Shown: positions 23,609-34,386 of the stretch, piece after piece
Numbering within the stretch: the stretch's first letter is position 1
How the letters are laid out: each line of letters opens with the position of its first letter
Source of the DNA: Cryoendolithus antarcticus
Taxonomy: Eukaryota > Ascomycota > Dothideomycetes > Cladosporiales > Cladosporiaceae
NCBI GenBank assembly: GCA_002077065.1
Contig: NAJO01000034.1
Coordinates: forward strand, 186,001-250,000
Length of the DNA stretch: 64,000 bases
Direction of reading: 5' to 3'
Position numbers and translations under genes: made by a program
The notes under the pieces: model-generated
Told to the model about the DNA's origin: nothing
Databases searched by the model: none
The model's input: only the letters and a program-made list of their open reading frames with translations

Positions 23609-25037
23609 ATGAGAAGGCTGATCTCGACGATGCTCTCCGAGTTGCTTACCGGGTACATACCAGCCTTACATCCAATCACCCAAGACGACCATGGCGGACT
23701 TGTCAGCATAGCTAGTAGCTGTGCTCTCGTCTTCACTCTGATGTTCGCAGGTATCCGCCTATGGATCTGCCTCCGTATCGGACTTAATGCAGACGATATC
23801 GTCCTCTTTGCAGGCACTGCAAGTATTCTTTGGGTCGCATGTTTGGACTCGACTGACCTCTGTGATTTCAAAGTTCTTGAGCTTCCTTCAGTCAATACTC
23901 CTGCTAATCGCCGTAGATCAAGGTCTCGGCAAGTCAGAGTACCTTCTCGCGAAAGGTAGCTTCCTGCTGATCGCGAAGGTATAGTGGCGGACTCCACTCC
24001 TGTACAGAGCATTACTGACTACGGCAGATCCTATATATCGCCGACTTGCTTTACGTATTCGCTCTCTTCCTGTCGAAGCTCTCTGTGTTGTACATGGCGA
24101 AGAGACTCAATCCTGGGAAGAAGCTGAAACGATTGGCGGAAATTTTCATATATTATGCTTGCGTTGCATTCGTTGCAAGTCTAGTACTGGTGGCTATTGG
24201 CTGTCATGGTAAGCAGCCATGGAACCAGTTCAGTCGAGCTTGCGAAAGCCAGGTAAGTGGTTTACAGCCATACCATTGCGTCCAGACTCTCCTGACAGAA
24301 GCAGAGTCAGTATGCACGCTGGGTCGCCGTCGAGAGTCTAGCTTTGCTCGCTGAGCTACTCACTTTTCTGTTGATCTTGTGGATGATTGTACCTCTGCAA
24401 ATAAGGTGGAAACGCAAGATCAGACCCCTCACGCCGTTTACCATGCGTTTGGCGTAAGGTCAACCATACCGTCGGAGGAATGAAAGCACCAGCTAACCCC
24501 TTGGGCCTTCCAGAGTGATTGTACCTGCGACATTCCGCTTGAAAAGCCTTCACGATGTTCTACATTCATCCGATCCGAGCTTTGACATCATTGACAGCGT
24601 TGTGTTGACACAAGCAGAATTTGCCTATAGTCTGGTAACGGCGACGGTCCCGTGCTTGCTCGCATTTGTCCAGGGATGGAATGCTGGGTTTGGAGTCTTG
24701 AACCCAGACACAGTGGAAGCGCAATCTCGACAAGACTCGGTCAAAGCATGCGGTAGCCACGAGCTAAGCGCCCTTCAGCATCGCAACACTCGACGGTCGC
24801 ATCTCAGTGTAAGTCTATCAGCGATTGATGTCCTCCCAAGTGACCTGCTAACAACATGATTCTTCATAGGTATTTGCGGAGGAGCCCTCACACGTCTGGT
24901 CGATTGGCACATCACGACGACAGCCAGCAGAGCAAAGAAGCATTGCTAGTGACGACAGTACTGGTATGATAATACGAAAGACCACCGAGACTCGCGTCCA
25001 TACAGAGTCTGCAATCGCAACAATGCCACAAGCATAA
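23609..25037 (+). CDS. Fungal rhodopsin-like seven-helix membrane protein 2, six exons
   Basis: Exons 23609-23833, 23874-23978, 24028-24252, 24311-24453 (or from 24305), 24514-24808 and 24870-25037 give 386 or 388 aa. All introns are GT..AG (40-61 nt). The first starts GTCGCA but has a CTGAC branch-like site. Features: IGLNADDIVLFAG after helix 1 (the family's DD motif), VDQGLG, LYIADLLYVFALFLSKLSVLYMAKR with a KLS motif in helix 3, a C-rich loop, a HSSDPSF loop, and a polar C-terminal tail with repeated SIGTS/SIASD and IIRKTTET. Splice positions after helix 2, before helix 5 and inside helix 6 coincide in place and phase with those of rhodopsin-like 1, which argues for common ancestry. The 24311 acceptor makes the helix 5 segment equal in length to its paralogue. 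Confidence 0.82.
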
Positions 25038-25761
25038 GGAAGATTTATTGGATAGGGCAGCTCTGCAGGAGCTCGGCGTCTGGGCCAAAAGGTCGGTGGT
25101 CCCACTCGAGACTGAGATCGGCGTGGGAGACAGCAAGCTTTTGTCTCAGTGAGTGAAAGACGAGCAAGGTATTATGTGGATAAGATTACGCGGGATCTGC
25201 AGCCTGTTCTTCGCTTCCATGTATCTCGTATGATACCTTTCCGCTATGATTTTTCACCTGGTGTCGCTCCCTCTTTTGAGTTGGTGAGCGGTAGTACGTG
25301 AGTGGCCGTTCTCGGGGACGCGCTCTGTGTATCCGATGACGTTCCCATGAACGAGGCTACGGGGGAGACTAATTAATGCCGTATCTGTACTGTCGGATCG
25401 GGCGTTTATGAAGCCTTTTCGTGGTCTTCGTGAACGCCAAGCTTGTAGTGCACTCCTAGTAACCCATCAGAAGTAATCCATCCTCCTATCACCAGTAGTC
25501 CATCAACGCCTTCTCCCTGCTTCTCCGCAGTAGTAGTTGGATTGTGCGGCAAAGATTGCGACGCGTGTAAGGTGTCCAGATAACGTAAGCATTCGCTGGT
25601 GACCTCAGGTTGAACCAACGCAGTTCGTTGCCCACCGCAACTGCCGTCCGCGAAATCACGTCATGAGCAACGCACCTGCGAAGAACATGCGGGCGGCGAT
25701 GGCAGCGACACCAAATGATGGATAGGATTATCAGGCAGAAGTTGAAGATGTGGTGGTGGAA
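25038..25761. other. Intergenic, promoter of coiled-coil gene
   Basis: No gene recognised. The last part may contain an upstream exon of the next gene, since its frame stays open from 25726 to the assumed ATG. Confidence 0.4.
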
Positions 25762-28700
25762 ATGAAGTCACTAACGCGCGCTGCTCTGACAGCGGAGATT
25801 GGCCGCATCATAGCGAGCCCCTACCCAACGCAATTGAAGGTACGATATTGCGGTAAGTCTGACACACAAGTGCTGATCACGCATATAGCAACTCCATACA
25901 ATTGTCTGCCAGAATTGTTCCGATGTCGACATCATCTTCTGGGCTGCCTCAAAGCCATGCCAAATCTCCGCCCTCGCCACGAGTATTATTGAAGCCCTAC
26001 AACAATGGCCCTACGTTCTCGAGATCGTGGCCCGACTCTGTAACGCTCCGGCAATCCGAGATGCGCTTCTCCAGCAGCATCCCACGCTCCTCTTCGAGGT
26101 CGTCTGCCAAGCTGTGACGGGAAGCTGGCAGCACAACGCGGTAGCTATTGCGATGCTCTCCCATACCCTACCACCGAACATTGCCATTCCTGCAGCAAGC
26201 CAGACGCTCTTCCTTGGCGTCGTCAACCATGCTGTCGCCTCGCCATCCTCGGCATCCATGAAGCCAGTCTACCAACTCCTGAAAGGCGGACTGGCACCTC
26301 TGCTTGGCCTGCTCTCCCATGACATCCTTACACAATTGGAACATCACTTCCACGAGATCCTACGCAGCACTGTTTGCCAAACCGACCAATGCCTGACGCT
26401 CTACTGTCTTGTGATCATGAAAATAATGATCCAAGCTGCCGAGGACGAGCTGTCATGCACGCCAGGGAGTTTCTACGAGACGCAGGAACTGCTAGCTAGC
26501 ACGCCCGATACTCCACGATGGAAGCCAACCGAGCTACAGCGGTACTTTACGGGAAGCAAAGTCAATCGAGCGTTGCATCTGGTTGTGCTCAGAGTCATTG
26601 GGGCCACGAAGGTGGAGGGAGAGGCTATCATTCTAGAGGCCAACGAGGTGCTTTGCTTGGCGACTGAGATCATCGAATACCTACCAACGGAGGTGAGAGA
26701 GAAGTGGTGTACGGATAATCCGATTATAGTGCGCAAAATCTGGGAGAAAGCGAGTCAGCCAGATCTCCACAGACAAACGCAAGTCCAGGTGATCGCATTC
26801 AATGCTGGACTGTGTGAATCGCAGGCGCTGCCTCAGAGAGCGTTGGACAGCCTGGCAGCGATATTGTCTGATCCCGCGAGTCTGGCAGCTGTGCCTGTCT
26901 CCAGCTCGGGAGCCACGATAAGTCGCTTCGCACATCGTCTGAGCAGGTCACAGATCTCAGATATGTTGACCACGTGGACGAGCTTTGCTGCCATTGTCGA
27001 CGACAAAACTCTGGTCACCCACGCTGCTAAGCTATCGGAGAACTTGATGGCAATCAAAAGCACGCTCAACTTGTCCGAGATGATCAGCACTGGCGTTCTA
27101 TCAGCTCTTAGCGCTGCCGATGTAGGCGAACACCTCAGGCAGCTGAAGAATTCTCTGCTCGAACAACCAGCTCTAGCCTGCCAGTCCGATATGTCGACAT
27201 GCACGAGATCTGCGCGTCAGGCTCGCAGTATGGTGGCCCAGGCGCTGAGCGGACTGTACCTTCAAGCAGCGCTGAGGGCCGATCACAGCCAGACAGATGT
27301 TGCATCAGATCTGTACCCACTGTTGGTGTGCCTTCACGCTCTCTCGTCGAAGCAGAGCGCTACTTGTCAGCACCATGTCGTCCGCACTCACGTTTCTGCG
27401 ATGGGCTCCGAACATATGGATACGCTCTCTACGCCGCGCGATATAGGTTGGCGGACGAGCGTCCAGCAACACCTTGAAGCCAAGGCAAAGTCAGAGCACA
27501 GCGATCTTGCTCGAATCTTCGCCAATGCTTGTGCCGACCTAGAGCGCCGCTGCACAGAGGTGGAGGCTCCACTTCGTGAAGAGCAAGCGAGATCTTCAGA
27601 GCTTCAACGCCAGTACGATGATCTCATGGAAGCGTACGAAGCCCTGCAGGATGAGAAGCGCAGGATCGACTCGCATGCAACGGCCGCAAAGGCTGAACGA
27701 GCGGCATCCGCGAAGGACGTCGATGAAGCGAGATCGGAGAACGACGATCTGATGCTACGAATCGAAGAGCTCGGGGCCAGCTTGGTCAAGTCACAACAGG
27801 AGATTCGGGAGCAGATTGCGAAGGCGACGGAGGCGGCAGAGCTTGCTGAGATCGGTCACGCTGCCACGATCGCTCAACAGCAGGAGGAGCTTGATGAAGC
27901 AAAAGAGAAGTTCGAGAGGGCCGGGGGCGACTTACGAAAGCAGGTACAGCACGAGGCTGATCTTGTGTGCAATCTTGACACGGCACGAAGTGAAGCAGAT
28001 GGACTCAGAAAACGCATCGCCGAGCACGAAGCAATGGATGCCGAACATGGGGAAAAGCTGGCCTCCCTAGAGCAAGCGAAGCTCGATGCGCGAGCAACTT
28101 GTCGCTCTCTGGAGACCGAGCTACAGCGCCTGCAAGATGATCTGCTGGCACAAAAGTCGGCACAAGAGATGAGTGTACTGCAAGCACAGCAACAGTCAGA
28201 TAAACGACTTGCTATGGTACAAGCCGAGCAGGCAGAGCACATAGCTGCGATACATGCAGAACGCGAAGAGCAGGTTCGCGGCTTAGAGTCACAGATTTCT
28301 GCCCTGCAAGATGAGTCACATCAGGCACAGACTAAGCTCTGTGCTCAACTTGCGAAGCGCGATCGAAAGCTCGCCAGCAATGCTAAACGGGTAAGCATTG
28401 AGGAAGGTCAGGCAAACATACCACTGATACTGACAATGGTACAGATCGATGACCTCAAGCGTCTCTGCGCGACCAAAGACAACCAACTCGCCGAAGCGCA
28501 CGCTATGCGCTCCAATCTCATGGCTGCGATGGGATTGGCCAACGACCGAACGCAAGGTACGCAATCCAGACGGGTGACTAGGTCTGCAGCTGCCATGCAA
28601 GACTCCTTCGAGGACACCGAAGCGTCGATAGATCCAGGCGTCAATAGGCAGCCCACGCCGGATACTATAGAGATCAGCATGGAGCATGCAAGTCTACAAG

Positions 28701-28978
28701 CGAAGAGAGCAAAGACCAACCGGACACCTGGCATACTCCGCGAGAGCACTGCGGCGAAGTCTGTCAAGTCTGCTGCAAGACTGCCCTTGCTGGCCATCAG
28801 CGTCAATCGAACACCTTCAAATACGCCGAGGGCGAAGACGCCTGGTACGAAGCTCAGAGACTTCAGCGTGGCGCTGGATGATACGACATTCGATGGAAGT
28901 GAAGTCTTCGCAAGCACGCCTGGAGTGATAGTGAGGCGCGACGGTCTACCTCCGGACGAATCGGAGATTCAGGAGTGA
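25762..28978 (+). CDS. Large helical-repeat/coiled-coil protein, three exons, unknown function
   Basis: Exons 25762-25839, 25889-28390 and 28445-28978 give 1037 aa. The 54-nt intron 28391-28444 (GTAAGC..ACAG, branch CTGAC) is in frame and would otherwise add 18 hydrophobic residues to a coiled coil. Residues 1 to about 530 are mostly alpha-helical, leucine- and alanine-rich, and resemble an armadillo/HEAT-like solenoid. About 550-880 is a long heptad-patterned coiled coil (many A, E, Q, K, R, L, with QEEIREQ and LEQAKLDARA type stretches). The C-terminal 160 residues are basic and disordered, with RRVTRSAAA, several TP sites (QPTPDT, RTPSNTPRAKTPG) and PGVIVRRDGLPPDE. The TP sites suggest CDK-type phosphorylation and perhaps a chromosomal, spindle or nuclear-pore role. 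That is speculation, as no family was recognised. Confidence 0.82.
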
Positions 28979-29556
28979 GCGTTAGTCGGCTTTGAGGTGT
29001 GGACTTGGGCATAACGGAATTATGAGTATACGATCCCATTACTTCTGTCTCTTGTATCGAAACTTGACATCACTTACGAGCTCGCAGCTGAAGTCCGTGT
29101 CTCGCATGGCAAGCACGCGGATGCCTGCACCGCGCTTGCTATTCCATGAAGGCAGGTGCAAACAAAGTCCCCTCGCCACTCCGACATTCATCAACAACAC
29201 ACAACTTCACTTTCCCTTTCCTACATCACATGATAGAATATACATTCACTCCATAGACACATGCCATGGCTTTGCACGTGCTGATCGACATGGAGAACGA
29301 CTTTGTGTGACCGTCAATTCTTTGACTGCATCACACCAACGGCCTCGACACTGAACATAGCGGATTCTTCGAACTTCTGCCTGTGGCTCTGAGATCTCGA
29401 GATCACTCAGGTTGAAGACGTGATAGAGTATTTCAGCAGGAGCTACTTCCAAAGCGCACAGTTTCAGTAGCCAGCGCCACAAGAACTTCGGATACATTGA
29501 CGGAGACGATCAGCACTGAAGGTGCACCAAGAACACAGCTTGAGGGACTGATTACC
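28979..29556. other. Intergenic, promoter of the RdRP gene
   Basis: 578 bp between the coiled-coil gene and the RdRP ATG. The RdRP frame is open upstream from about 29497 but has no ATG before 29557. No further element recognised. Confidence 0.5.
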
Positions 29557-32500
29557 ATGACCGGCGACTACAACCCGAGCATCTCGGATAGTACTGAGAC
29601 ACCATCACCGCCGAAGCGACTGAATCAGAAGAGGCCCACGAACAATCTCACGGCCAGAAGATCGCCGAGAAAGCAGCAGAAGACGCAGCGACAAGCAGCG
29701 TGGACGCTCCCAGGGTCGAATCGTGAAGGAAGTCCTGCTCTAATGTCTTCTGCTTACAACAACCGTCGCGAGCAGCAACATTCCAACACACGACCATCCC
29801 TCGCCCGTCAGCAGCAGATGACCGAGCTCGCTTCACAGAACACTCGCGAACTTGCCGCTACACTCCGTGACCTTCCCCGAGACTGGACACTCAACAATGT
29901 ACATCAGCTGCTTGTCGGGTTCGGTGTGCAGCCGATGCGGATCGACATGGACGCCTCGAAACAAGGGCAAGGCTCAGCCTTTGTTCGTTTCAACGTGCCC
30001 ATACCTGTGCCAGGGTGGGTCCGTGACGGCATGGAGAGAGACATCGGCATCGGTGAACGTCAGCGTATGCGCATCCGTCAAGACGATGGACGAGGCCGAC
30101 AACGGTATGGTCAAGGCGACAGTCGGTATCCCAGCGAAATCAAGATATCAGGTGCTCGCATACATTTCGGCGCGATGCTTAATGAGTATGAAATGATGGA
30201 GATGGAAACCGTCAGCACGAACCGTACACAAGAGCCTCGTGTCCAGCTCCTCCTCGACAAAGAACGAGGCAACGTGGATTTCTGCTTCAGTGTACTACTC
30301 CGAGACCATGAGAAGGGCAGTCTTGCTACCCACAGCTTCAAGTTCCAGATACCGATCTCGCAGATTCGACATGTTCTCGAGGAACGCAACGACGATGACA
30401 CGACATCGTTCGTCATCACGCTCAACGCGCCTCCCCTCGGATTCCGCAAGATACACGATGTCGCAAAGACCATGGACGCGAAAGACAATGTGTGGAGCGA
30501 GTGGCAGATGTGGTATCGTCAGACATCTCTGACCAGCAATCGATCTGGAGGCTCGAATAATCTTATCGAGCTGCAGAATGATGATACACTGATCGATATT
30601 GGCAGGTGGCTTACATACCGCTTTGTGTGTGACCAGGGAGTGACGGAAATAAGCTTGAGATACCTCAGATGCGCGTTGCGAGACCATAACATCGCCGTGC
30701 AGCTCAAGCCCATTCAGAGCATCCCCCGACCGCCTTACTCGCTGTGGACTTGGCTTGGCAACACTCGAGATGCAAGCATCCACAGCGGAAGTGCTTTATC
30801 GGCGTTGGACGACACCTCTGCTGGCAAGGTCTTTCTTCCGTTCATGGTTCGATATCAGCTCGAAGTGTGCGTCAGCCAGGGCTACCTTCACGAAGTCAGC
30901 CTGGACCTGGCATTCGGTCTCAAGCTGGCAGAACTGGGAGCTGATAGAGGTATGAGACTTCTGGAAAAGGTCGCCGAGCTGAAGCAGCGTATCTTCAATC
31001 CGATGGACATTTTCAGAATGCAGGGCAGCATGCCACGCCGCAAGATGCTATCGTACTGCACCATTGTACGGACTGCCACCATCACGCCAACCACGGTCTA
31101 CTTCAACAGCCCATCGCTCGATACATCAAATCGCGTCATCCGTCATTTCAGCCAGCACGCAGACCGCTTTCTCCGCGTCAAATTCCGCGATGAGTCGTAC
31201 AAAGGCACCATCATGAGCTTCGACGATGACAGAACCGACGAGCTCTTCGAGCGCATCAAACGGACGATGACAAACGGCATTGTCGTTGGCGATCGTCATT
31301 ACGAGTTCCTGGCATACGGCAACTCTCAGTTCCGCGAGGCGGGTGCATACTTCTTCGCTCCTACCGGAAACCTCACCGCTGCTAAGATCCGCGCTTGGAT
31401 GGGCAACTTTGATGATATTAAGGTCGTGGCAAAGTACGCTTCACGTGTCGGACAGTGCTTCTCGACGACTCGCGCGATGCTCAACACTGGCTCCATCGAG
31501 CGCATCCCAGACATCAAGCGCAACGGCTTCTGCTTCACCGATGGGGTTGGCAAGATCTCGCCGTTCCTTGCGATGATGACCTGTTGCGAGATGGGACTTC
31601 CTGACTCCAGGGAAGAGTGTGCGTCAGTCTTCCAATTCCGTCTCGGTGGTTGCAAAGGTGTGCTGGCGGTCGATCCTTCACTCATGGGCAAGAAGATTCA
31701 GATTCGTCCAAGTCAAGAGAAGTTTCCCGCGGACTACAATGGCTTGGAGATCTGTCGTATCTCGCAATTCTCAACAGCATATCTCAACCAGCAGATTGTT
31801 TTAGTCTTGTCAGCGCTCGGAGTGACGGACTCCACACTCATTACGATGTTGCGTAACATGCTGTCAGATCTCGAGCTGGCTATGACGGACGAAGTGATGG
31901 CCCTTGGACTACTGTCGCGCAACATCGATCTCAATCAGACCACGGTCACGATCGCATCCATGATCGTCGATGGCTTCATGCAAAGCGGGGATCCGTTCAC
32001 GATGTCCATCCTGAGGCTGTGGAGATCCTGGTCGACGAAGTACCTCAAGGAGAAGGCAAAGATCTTTGTTGAGCAAGGAGCATTTATCCTTGGTGTTGTG
32101 GATGAAACCGGATCCCTCAAAGGACACAGCAACGATACGCCCGCAGATTGTCACGACCAGACTCAGCTGCCCGAGATCTTCGTGCAGATCTCTGACCCCG
32201 AGGCAGAAGGAAAGGGCAAGTTCAAGGTCATTACAGGTGTTTGTGTCCTCGCTCGCAATCCCTCTTTACACCCAGGCGATATTCGTGTCGTCTTTGCAGT
32301 CGATAAGCCCGAGCTCCGGCACCTCAGAAACTGCGTCGTCCTTCCTCAGACCGGCGATCGCGACATCGCCAGCATGTGCTCCGGTGGCGATCTGGACGGC
32401 GACGACTACCTCGTGATATGGGATCCTGCGCTCTTGCCCAAAGAGTGGAATCACGCGCCCATGGACTACGCCGCCCCATCACCCGTCGTCTCAGATGGCC

Positions 32501-34167
32501 CAGTGACTGTAGAAGACATGATGTCCTTCTTCGTCACCCATATGAAGAACGACACCCTTTCTCGCATCGCCACCGCCCATCGTTACTTGGCCGATAAAGA
32601 GGAAGACGGCATCAAGCACGAGAGCTGCATAGAGCTCGCAGCCCTCCATTCCAAAGCCGTCGACTACGCGAAGACAGGCGTCCCATCTGAGTTCCCGAAG
32701 CACCTTCGCGTAACATCCTGGCCGCACTGGGCCGAGAAGAAGGACAAGAGATCTTACCGCTCCCGCAAGATCCTTGGCAAGCTGTACGATGAAGTCGACC
32801 GCGTGCCCTTCGTCCCAGCCTGGAACAGCCCCTTCGACATCCGTGTCCTCACCGCCTACGACCTCCCCGAACATCTCCTCACCTCCGTCCGCGAAGTCAA
32901 AACCCTCTACGACGAGTCTCTCCGCCGCATCATGACCCAACACGGCATAGCCTCCGAATTCGAAGCCTGGACGACCTTCGTGCTAGACCACAACCACGAA
33001 TCCCGCGATTACAAGATCGCCGAAGAGCTGGGCGAAACCATGGCAACTCTCAAAGACACTTTCAAAGAGCTCTGCTATGAGAAAGCCGGGACGACGAAGT
33101 CTGAGCGCAAGTGGGAGGTTCTGGGGCCGTGGGTGGCGGGCATGTATGTTGTTACTGCGGAGGAGGTTGGGGAGGCTAACCGGAGGGTCAGGGAGAGGAG
33201 TGTGAGGGGTGGGATGTTGGTGCAGAATGTTAGGCAGACGGCGGAGAATATGCCGTTTATGAGTTTTCCGTGGATGTTTCGGAGGGAGATGGGGGAGATT
33301 GCTAATAAGCGGGGTTCTTCTGGTGGTGGTGGTGGTAGCGGTGGGAGCGGCGGTAGTGGTAGCGGTGGGAGCGGCGGCGGAGGGAATGACAGCGGTGGAA
33401 GTGGTGGAGGTGGAAGTGGTGGAGATGGATGTGGTGGAGATGGGAGTGGAGGCAGGCTGGCTCTGAGCGTGTCGATGCAGAAGTTGGCGACCAAGAAGAC
33501 GATCATCGACTTGACGGGAGTGGAGGCGTTGCCGGAGCTGGAGGAGATTGATGTCAAGAGCTACAAGGCTCCGACTACTAAGCCCGATAAGCAGACACTG
33601 TTGACGCCGGCGACGAAGATACAGCAGCAGGACTTCCCGTCGACACAGCTCGAGAGCAGAAGCAAGGCAGCCTTACCAAAGGCTGTCTGTTCGCCAACAA
33701 TCGTCAAAGGTAACCCTACGACTCTCGACACGACAAAACTCTCCGCGACGTTGGTCGGGCTTGAGAATGTCAAGCCTGCCGCGGGCGCGTTTGCGTTCAG
33801 CCCACCAAATGTCTTCAACGGCAAAGCCGGGGAGCCGAACGACAATTCGTCAAGCAACCAGACTAGGTCCAAGACCACTCCGCTGGGGTCAATTGAACAG
33901 CAACGGGCTCCTGACAATCCCAGTTTGCCGCAGACTTCTGGTCGAGAGCTCTCGCCGGTACCCTCACTGTCCAATCTGGCTGCACGGTCCCCTCTGCGTG
34001 ACGGCGCCACTGCCGTGGGTACCAAGCCTGCTCATACTACGGCGTCCAAGGCGACTGAGGTAGTTGCTGAGCCTGTTGAGAAAGCCGGCGAAGTGGTCGA
34101 ACTCAAGCTTGATGTGGACGGCTTGACTGACAAGCTTGATCGGTTGAGCGAGATGATGGAGACTTGA
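29557..34167 (+). CDS. RNA-dependent RNA polymerase (RNAi type), single exon
   Basis: 1536 aa from the ATG at 29557 (ACCATGA context). It copies RNA into double-stranded RNA for Dicer in quelling, meiotic silencing or antiviral RNAi. Residues about 85-160 form an RRM-like N-terminal region (FGVQPMRIDMD..GSAFVRFNVP). The eukaryotic RdRP core follows, with NGFCFTDGVGKIS, FRLGGCKGVLAVDP and the catalytic SGGDLDGDDYLVIWD, whose DLDGD aspartates are at residues 945-949. After the core, residues about 1250-1300 are almost pure Gly/Ser, followed by a disordered Ser/Thr/Pro tail of about 240 residues. The polymerase core is complete with all recognised motifs, so it is probably active. Which of the fungal QDE-1, SAD-1 or RRP-3 clades it belongs to needs a tree. 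Codon third positions shift from C to G/T near 33100. Confidence 0.95.
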   Translation: MTGDYNPSISDSTETPSPPKRLNQKRPTNNLTARRSPRKQQKTQRQAAWTLPGSNREGSPALMSSAYNNRREQQHSNTRPSLARQQQMTELASQNTRELAATLRDLPRDWTLNNVHQLLVGFGVQPMRIDMDASKQGQGSAFVRFNVPIPVPGWVRDGMERDIGIGERQRMRIRQDDGRGRQRYGQGDSRYPSEIKISGARIHFGAMLNEYEMMEMETVSTNRTQEPRVQLLLDKERGNVDFCFSVLLRDHEKGSLATHSFKFQIPISQIRHVLEERNDDDTTSFVITLNAPPLGFRKIHDVAKTMDAKDNVWSEWQMWYRQTSLTSNRSGGSNNLIELQNDDTLIDIGRWLTYRFVCDQGVTEISLRYLRCALRDHNIAVQLKPIQSIPRPPYSLWTWLGNTRDASIHSGSALSALDDTSAGKVFLPFMVRYQLEVCVSQGYLHEVSLDLAFGLKLAELGADRGMRLLEKVAELKQRIFNPMDIFRMQGSMPRRKMLSYCTIVRTATITPTTVYFNSPSLDTSNRVIRHFSQHADRFLRVKFRDESYKGTIMSFDDDRTDELFERIKRTMTNGIVVGDRHYEFLAYGNSQFREAGAYFFAPTGNLTAAKIRAWMGNFDDIKVVAKYASRVGQCFSTTRAMLNTGSIERIPDIKRNGFCFTDGVGKISPFLAMMTCCEMGLPDSREECASVFQFRLGGCKGVLAVDPSLMGKKIQIRPSQEKFPADYNGLEICRISQFSTAYLNQQIVLVLSALGVTDSTLITMLRNMLSDLELAMTDEVMALGLLSRNIDLNQTTVTIASMIVDGFMQSGDPFTMSILRLWRSWSTKYLKEKAKIFVEQGAFILGVVDETGSLKGHSNDTPADCHDQTQLPEIFVQISDPEAEGKGKFKVITGVCVLARNPSLHPGDIRVVFAVDKPELRHLRNCVVLPQTGDRDIASMCSGGDLDGDDYLVIWDPALLPKEWNHAPMDYAAPSPVVSDGPVTVEDMMSFFVTHMKNDTLSRIATAHRYLADKEEDGIKHESCIELAALHSKAVDYAKTGVPSEFPKHLRVTSWPHWAEKKDKRSYRSRKILGKLYDEVDRVPFVPAWNSPFDIRVLTAYDLPEHLLTSVREVKTLYDESLRRIMTQHGIASEFEAWTTFVLDHNHESRDYKIAEELGETMATLKDTFKELCYEKAGTTKSERKWEVLGPWVAGMYVVTAEEVGEANRRVRERSVRGGMLVQNVRQTAENMPFMSFPWMFRREMGEIANKRGSSGGGGGSGGSGGSGSGGSGGGGNDSGGSGGGGSGGDGCGGDGSGGRLALSVSMQKLATKKTIIDLTGVEALPELEEIDVKSYKAPTTKPDKQTLLTPATKIQQQDFPSTQLESRSKAALPKAVCSPTIVKGNPTTLDTTKLSATLVGLENVKPAAGAFAFSPPNVFNGKAGEPNDNSSSNQTRSKTTPLGSIEQQRAPDNPSLPQTSGRELSPVPSLSNLAARSPLRDGATAVGTKPAHTTASKATEVVAEPVEKAGEVVELKLDVDGLTDKLDRLSEMMET
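33310..33450 (+). repeat. Gly/Ser codon-rich low-complexity tract inside the RdRP gene
   Basis: Imperfect repeats of GGTGGTGGTAGCGGTGGGAG-type triplets encode about 47 residues that are nearly all Gly and Ser, with a few Asp, Asn and one Cys. It stays in frame and links the polymerase core to the C-terminal tail. Such a tract is likely to vary in length between strains. Confidence 0.85.
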
Positions 34168-34386
34168 GTACCACTCCCAGGCTTGTCATGGACTAGGACG
34201 GTATCGCCAGTCGACCAGTCAGACTGCAGACCATCCTGGACTGTGATGCTGGTGTTGTGGTTCCGGCGGACTCCTAGCCCACGGAGTTACACCTGCTACC
34301 CTTGACCGCGTAGCTACTGTATCGAGTTCCTCACTGACTTCCTTGCATTCCCATTACGATCGCCCTGGTCAATGAGACTCATCTTC

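Noticed and set aside
26027..26030. Start of the coiled-coil protein at 26027
   Set aside because: The codon is GTG, and a protein-like frame continues upstream to a good acceptor at 25888 and a first exon with ATG at 25762.
33075..33557. Proline-rich 160-codon frame on the minus strand
   Set aside because: It is the mirror of the Gly/Ser tract of the RdRP gene, a compositional artefact.
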